Shown here one piece after another: positions 32,535 to 35,956 of a DNA stretch of 35,956 bases. Made by a program: the position numbers and the translations under genes. The number at the start of each line of letters is the position of its first letter. Positions within the stretch are counted from its first letter, which is position 1. Source of the stretch: a bacterium (GTDB taxonomy: Bacteria; Patescibacteriota; Saccharimonadia; Saccharimonadales; UBA4665); NCBI GenBank assembly GCA_021829145.1, contig JAJZOE010000012.1, forward strand, positions 1 through 35,956. The letters are read 5' to 3'. Under the pieces are notes generated by a model, which saw only the letters and a list, made by a program, of their open reading frames with translations, made no database searches and was not told the origin of the DNA.

Positions 32535-33980
32535 TTAGGCTGCCGATGTTAGTGCTTGATCAGGGGCGACCTTCTGGTTTTTTATTACCAGTATGGCAAT
32601 TATAGCCGCACCGAGTGCCAGACCGACGCCGACATGAAGCCCTGCCTGGTAGCCGTGTATTTGCGATAGAGCCATAGAATGACGGCTAATTATATTGGCT
32701 TTGAAGGTTGATGCGTATACTGCCGATAAGATAGCTAGGCCGATTGCTCCACCAACCTGTTGGGAAGTGTTTAGTATGCCTGAGGCCAACCCTGAATAGT
32801 GCTTAGGAATCCCGCTGGTAGCTGCTAGCGTACCGGATATGAAGCTTAAGCCCATGCCAAAGGCGACAATAGCCAGTCCTGGGAAGACGTTGTGCCAGTA
32901 GTTGCCGCCAACTTTCATGGTGTGGGCAATTACCAACAAGCCAAGGCTTAAAAACAACGGACCGGCTACGATAAAGGGCTTATAACCAACTTTGCCGACG
33001 ATACGGGAAACGATGCCGGCGGTCATGGCAATGATGAGTGTTACTGCTAAGAATGCCAATCCCGACTTAACCGGGCTATAACCCAAAACGGTCTGTACAT
33101 AGAGAGTCATAAAGAAGAACATGGCAAACAAAGTACAGGCGATTGCCAGGAAAGTTAAATTGCCACCGGCAACATTGCGGATGCGAAAAATGCTTAGCGC
33201 CATCAGCGGCTGGGATACCCGGCTTTCGTTTATAACAAAAGCAATAAGCAGGGCCACTCCGGCGCCAATGCAGGCTAAGACTGTTAAAGAGCCCCAGCCG
33301 TCGGTCGGCGCCTTGGATAGTCCGAAGACCAGACTCATCAGTCCCGCCGTGGCGGTTAAAGCGCCGGTCAGATCAAGCTTAATTTTCTTGTTTTCTTCGC
33401 CGATATGCTTCGGCAATAACTTGAAGGCGGCCAGAACCACCAATATGCCTACCGGTACATTAACGAAGAAATTCCATCTCCAGGATAGGTACTGGGTGAG
33501 TACTCCCCCCAACAGTACTCCGATAGCCGAACCACCGGCGGCGACTGCGGCCCATACGCCCAGAGCAGCGTTCCGCTCCTTGCCTTCCTTGAATTCGCTG
33601 ATAACAATCGACAGGGCAGCTGGTGACATAATTGCACCTGCCAGCCCTTGGAAAGCCCGGGCATATATGACCCAGCTTTCGGTCTGCGCCAAGCCGGTTA
33701 TAAGCGACATGAGCGAGAAGGCGGCGACAGCCCAGATAAATATTTTCCGACGGCCGTACAAGTCGGCCGCTCGGCCCCCTAGAAGCAGAAAGCCACCAAA
33801 GGTCAACGTATAGGCCGTTATTACCCACTGCAGATTACTGGCAGCGAAGTGCAAATCTCTGGCCATGGAGGGCAAGGCGACGTTGACTACGGTTACGTCT
33901 AAGACCACCATGAATTGGGCCATTGCCAATAAGGCTAAGAGTATCCATTTGTTTTGAGAATGCTTGCTTGATACGGCCAC
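32535..33980 (-). CDS. MFS exporter, DHA2 family (EmrB/QacA-like)
   Basis: 481 residues, 14 membrane helices. LDVTVVNVALPSMARDLHF is helix 1 with the conserved Asp, WVITAYTLTFGGFLLLGGRAADLYGRRKIF contains motif A, and helix 5 has GSAIGVLLGGVLTQYLSWRWNFFVNVP (motif C). It exports drugs or metabolites with proton exchange. GTG start with AAAAGGA before it. It lies 74 bases after galE in the same direction. It is closer to the family norm than the exporter at 18815. Confidence 0.92.
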   Translation of the reverse strand: MAVSSKHSQNKWILLALLAMAQFMVVLDVTVVNVALPSMARDLHFAASNLQWVITAYTLTFGGFLLLGGRAADLYGRRKIFIWAVAAFSLMSLITGLAQTESWVIYARAFQGLAGAIMSPAALSIVISEFKEGKERNAALGVWAAVAAGGSAIGVLLGGVLTQYLSWRWNFFVNVPVGILVVLAAFKLLPKHIGEENKKIKLDLTGALTATAGLMSLVFGLSKAPTDGWGSLTVLACIGAGVALLIAFVINESRVSQPLMALSIFRIRNVAGGNLTFLAIACTLFAMFFFMTLYVQTVLGYSPVKSGLAFLAVTLIIAMTAGIVSRIVGKVGYKPFIVAGPLFLSLGLLVIAHTMKVGGNYWHNVFPGLAIVAFGMGLSFISGTLAATSGIPKHYSGLASGILNTSQQVGGAIGLAILSAVYASTFKANIISRHSMALSQIHGYQAGLHVGVGLALGAAIIAILVIKNQKVAPDQALTSAA

Positions 33981-34054
33981 GATAATCCTTTTAATTACAC
34001 CATGAAATCATATCCTACTTTTCTTTTTTCTAGTAATAAAATGCTGGTGGGCAA

Positions 34055-35068
34055 TTATTTTTTTGCCAGTGTTTGCTGCCAGTTCCAGGCATCAAGCAGT
34101 GCCTCTTCTAGGCTTTTGTCGGCTTTCCAATTAAGCATTTTGTTTGCTTTGTCTACTGCAGCATAGGTGCTAATAATATCGCCTTCCCTTCTGGGACCGA
34201 AAACATAATTAAGCTTAACACCGGTCACTTGCTCGAAAGTATTAATAACTTCAACTACCGATGATCCTTTGCCGGTGCCGATGTTGAAAAAGTCAAACTG
34301 GCCCGCCTGGCGGCCGCTTAAAAAGTCGATTGCTTTAACGTGTGCCCTAGCTAAATCAACGACATGGATGTAGTCCCGGATGCAGGTGCCGTCTTCGGTT
34401 GGGTAATCGTTACCGTAGACAATCAGTTTTTCTCTTATGCCGGCGGCCGTCTGAGTAATAAAAGGTACTAGATTAGCCGGCGTACCGATCGGTAGCTCGC
34501 CAATCCGAGCGGAAGGATGAGCACCTATCGGGTTAAAGTATCTTAACGCCAGAGCCGACAGCTTACTGCTAGCAGCGCTGAAGTCTTTTAGAATTACTTC
34601 GTCCATTTGTTTACTGGCGCCGTATGGAGATGTAGCTGGCTTAACGGGGCTGTCTTCTGTAACCGGTAAGGAATCAGGCTCGCCATAAACGGTACAAGAG
34701 GAAGAGAAAACAAAATACTTTATATTACTGTCACTAATAGCCTCAAGCAGCGAGATTAATCCGCCAACGTTGTTACGGTAGTACTTTAGCGGTTTCGTAA
34801 CTGATTCACCGACTTGCTTAAAAGCGGCAAAATGGATTATTCCTTCAATTTGCTCTTTTTTTAATAGCTGGCTAATCTTTGCCTTGTTAGCGAAGTCTTT
34901 CTGGTAAAAGGGTGTACTTCGACCTGTCAGTTCATTAATGCGATCAATAATAAAAGCCTCTGAGTTGCTCAGGTTATCCAGTATAACTGCCTGATGTCCG
35001 GCTTTGATAAGTTCGACTACTGTATGGGACCCAATATATCCGGCGCCGCCGGTTACCAGTACTTTCAT
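34055..35068 (-). CDS. galE: UDP-glucose 4-epimerase
   Basis: 337 residues, full length. TGGAGYIG (6-13) binds NAD, the catalytic pair is Tyr149 and Lys153 (YGASK), with Ser in FSSSCTVYG. The sugar-binding end has YFNPIGAHPSARIGE and the C-terminal YAAVDKANKMLNW. It interconverts UDP-glucose and UDP-galactose (or the N-acetyl forms) and so feeds glycan synthesis, possibly that of the island at 1-6000. AAGGAG is well placed. It follows the unknown gene at 35094 by 25 bases. Confidence 0.95.
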   Translation of the reverse strand: MKVLVTGGAGYIGSHTVVELIKAGHQAVILDNLSNSEAFIIDRINELTGRSTPFYQKDFANKAKISQLLKKEQIEGIIHFAAFKQVGESVTKPLKYYRNNVGGLISLLEAISDSNIKYFVFSSSCTVYGEPDSLPVTEDSPVKPATSPYGASKQMDEVILKDFSAASSKLSALALRYFNPIGAHPSARIGELPIGTPANLVPFITQTAAGIREKLIVYGNDYPTEDGTCIRDYIHVVDLARAHVKAIDFLSGRQAGQFDFFNIGTGKGSSVVEVINTFEQVTGVKLNYVFGPRREGDIISTYAAVDKANKMLNWKADKSLEEALLDAWNWQQTLAKK

Positions 35069-35093
35069 AGCTACTCCTTGTCTGTAATGTTAG

Positions 35094-35933
35094 TTAAAAA
35101 TCGGCCTGCTCAATCACAGCATCTTGTAGCACCGGAACAAACAGCAGTTCGCCTCCTTGCAGTTGAAGACCTTTTTTCGTGGCGGAGTCCGGGTCAATTA
35201 CCAGGCAGATGCCGGAATTCTGACTAATCATATGTCGGTCTTGCCGCAAGCTCATGTACTTAAGGCCCAGGTTTTCCAGTGCTTCAACGCCTAGACAGAT
35301 GCCGCTGATTACGCTTGAGCTGATGTCGATGCCGGTGACTACTTGCTGGCCGTTTCTTATGCTATTGCTGTAACAAAAACTGCCTTCAATTAACATTGGC
35401 AGATCACGCAGCCCGGTTTCTTCCTCGGCTTGCGCAATTAAAAGGTCTAGTTGTTTCTGTTGACTGTCGTGGCTAAGCTCTCGGAATTCACTAGAATCAA
35501 GCAGCTCCTTTAGCTGCTCAGAAGAGTGTTGAGCGGCAGTAATCTTTTGCTTGAAGGAGCCTTCCGGGAATTCGGGATAAAATAACAGATCTATCTCATC
35601 TGCTACTAAAAATCTGCTTTCCAAGTCGAAGTAAGTGTGAATGTTTAATTCTTTTAGGATGTTTTCACCAATTTTATATGCAATGCGTTCAATTCGTACT
35701 TTCTGGACGATTTCAATTCTTCTTCCTTGATCGTTACGATAATCAAGTGCTGCAAAACCTTCATGTATAGCGTCGCTGGCTGTCGTCGGCTCCCAGTACT
35801 TGTCGATTAGTTTTTTTTGATTGTAAATGTCCGATACGACATGTAAGCCCCTGCCGCTCATATATACCTCTTGTCCGTGGTACGGAAAAAGGAGGTTAAG
35901 GTCGTTTAAAGCGTTAATGCTTCTCTCCAGCAT
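35094..35933 (-). CDS. hypothetical protein upstream of galE
   Basis: 279 residues, soluble, mixed alpha/beta, with acidic helices near 120-180 (SSEQLKELLDSSEFRELSHD). FCYSNSIRNGQQVVTGIDIS and DRHMISQNSGICLVIDPDS are beta-rich segments late in the chain. No known motif. There is no ribosome site before the 35933 ATG; GAGG lies 5 bases before an ATG at codon 25 (35861), which is an alternative start. Probably one operon with galE. Confidence 0.55.
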   Translation of the reverse strand: MLERSINALNDLNLLFPYHGQEVYMSGRGLHVVSDIYNQKKLIDKYWEPTTASDAIHEGFAALDYRNDQGRRIEIVQKVRIERIAYKIGENILKELNIHTYFDLESRFLVADEIDLLFYPEFPEGSFKQKITAAQHSSEQLKELLDSSEFRELSHDSQQKQLDLLIAQAEEETGLRDLPMLIEGSFCYSNSIRNGQQVVTGIDISSSVISGICLGVEALENLGLKYMSLRQDRHMISQNSGICLVIDPDSATKKGLQLQGGELLFVPVLQDAVIEQADF

Positions 35934-35956
35934 TATCTACACTTGTAATAATCAAA

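Noticed and set aside
33121-33813. Long plus-strand open frame (230 codons)
   Set aside because: It lies wholly inside the well-supported MFS exporter gene on the other strand and its translation has no protein-like pattern.
1-35956. tRNA, rRNA or CRISPR array
   Set aside because: No T-loop (GGTTCGA) context with a cloverleaf, no rRNA-like block and no regularly spaced repeats were found on either strand by eye.

Overview
The window reads like a chromosomal piece of a small-genome bacterium of the Patescibacteria (CPR), most probably a Saccharibacteria (TM7)-like organism. This is inferred from gene content: many short lineage-type membrane proteins, an archaeosortase/exosortase-type transpeptidase, GH15 glucoamylase, DHA2 transporters and very tight gene packing. 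No rRNA, tRNA or single-copy marker is present to prove it. TGA is a normal stop (it ends the genes at 14002 and 28480), which argues against SR1/Gracilibacteria.

Region 1 (1-6100) is a surface-polymer island. It has the C-terminal part of a DUF2206-type membrane protein, a 19-codon remnant of a glycosyltransferase, and a GT4 glycosyltransferase on the plus strand. On the minus strand is a five-gene unit: two small paralogous secreted proteins, an exosortase/archaeosortase with the full Cys-Arg-His set, a GT2 glycosyltransferase and a Wzx/MOP flippase. Both small proteins end in a VPE[L/V]G motif, a hydrophobic helix and a basic tail, so protease and substrates are encoded together. The glycan genes up to about 4050 are far more AT-rich than the rest.

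Region 2 (6100-16800) is mostly lineage-specific: a CPBP protease with a long basic N-terminal extension, a HIT-like protein, several single-pass membrane proteins, a guanylate-kinase-like protein and unknowns. Two decayed genes sit here, at 10629-10874 and 15391-15641. Region 3 (16800-26300) holds a double-anchored LTNTG-tailed surface protein, a 2H phosphoesterase, YtxH, YjbQ, DUF2267, an MFS exporter, a CHASE histidine kinase with a stand-alone receiver, an iron-permease-family protein, a Bcp peroxiredoxin, and small SPW-like, SRPBCC and VOC proteins. Region 4 (26700-35956) is carbohydrate metabolism: a secreted GH6 cellulase, a cytoplasmic GH15 glucoamylase coupled to an SDR dehydrogenase, a second MFS exporter, and galE with an unknown upstream partner.

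Two organisational traits recur. Convergent genes almost always abut or overlap, with no room for a terminator. Several starts lie 6-9 bases after a -10 box, which suggests leaderless mRNAs beside genes with good Shine-Dalgarno sites. The most promising undescribed system is the compact exosortase unit at 1817-6003.
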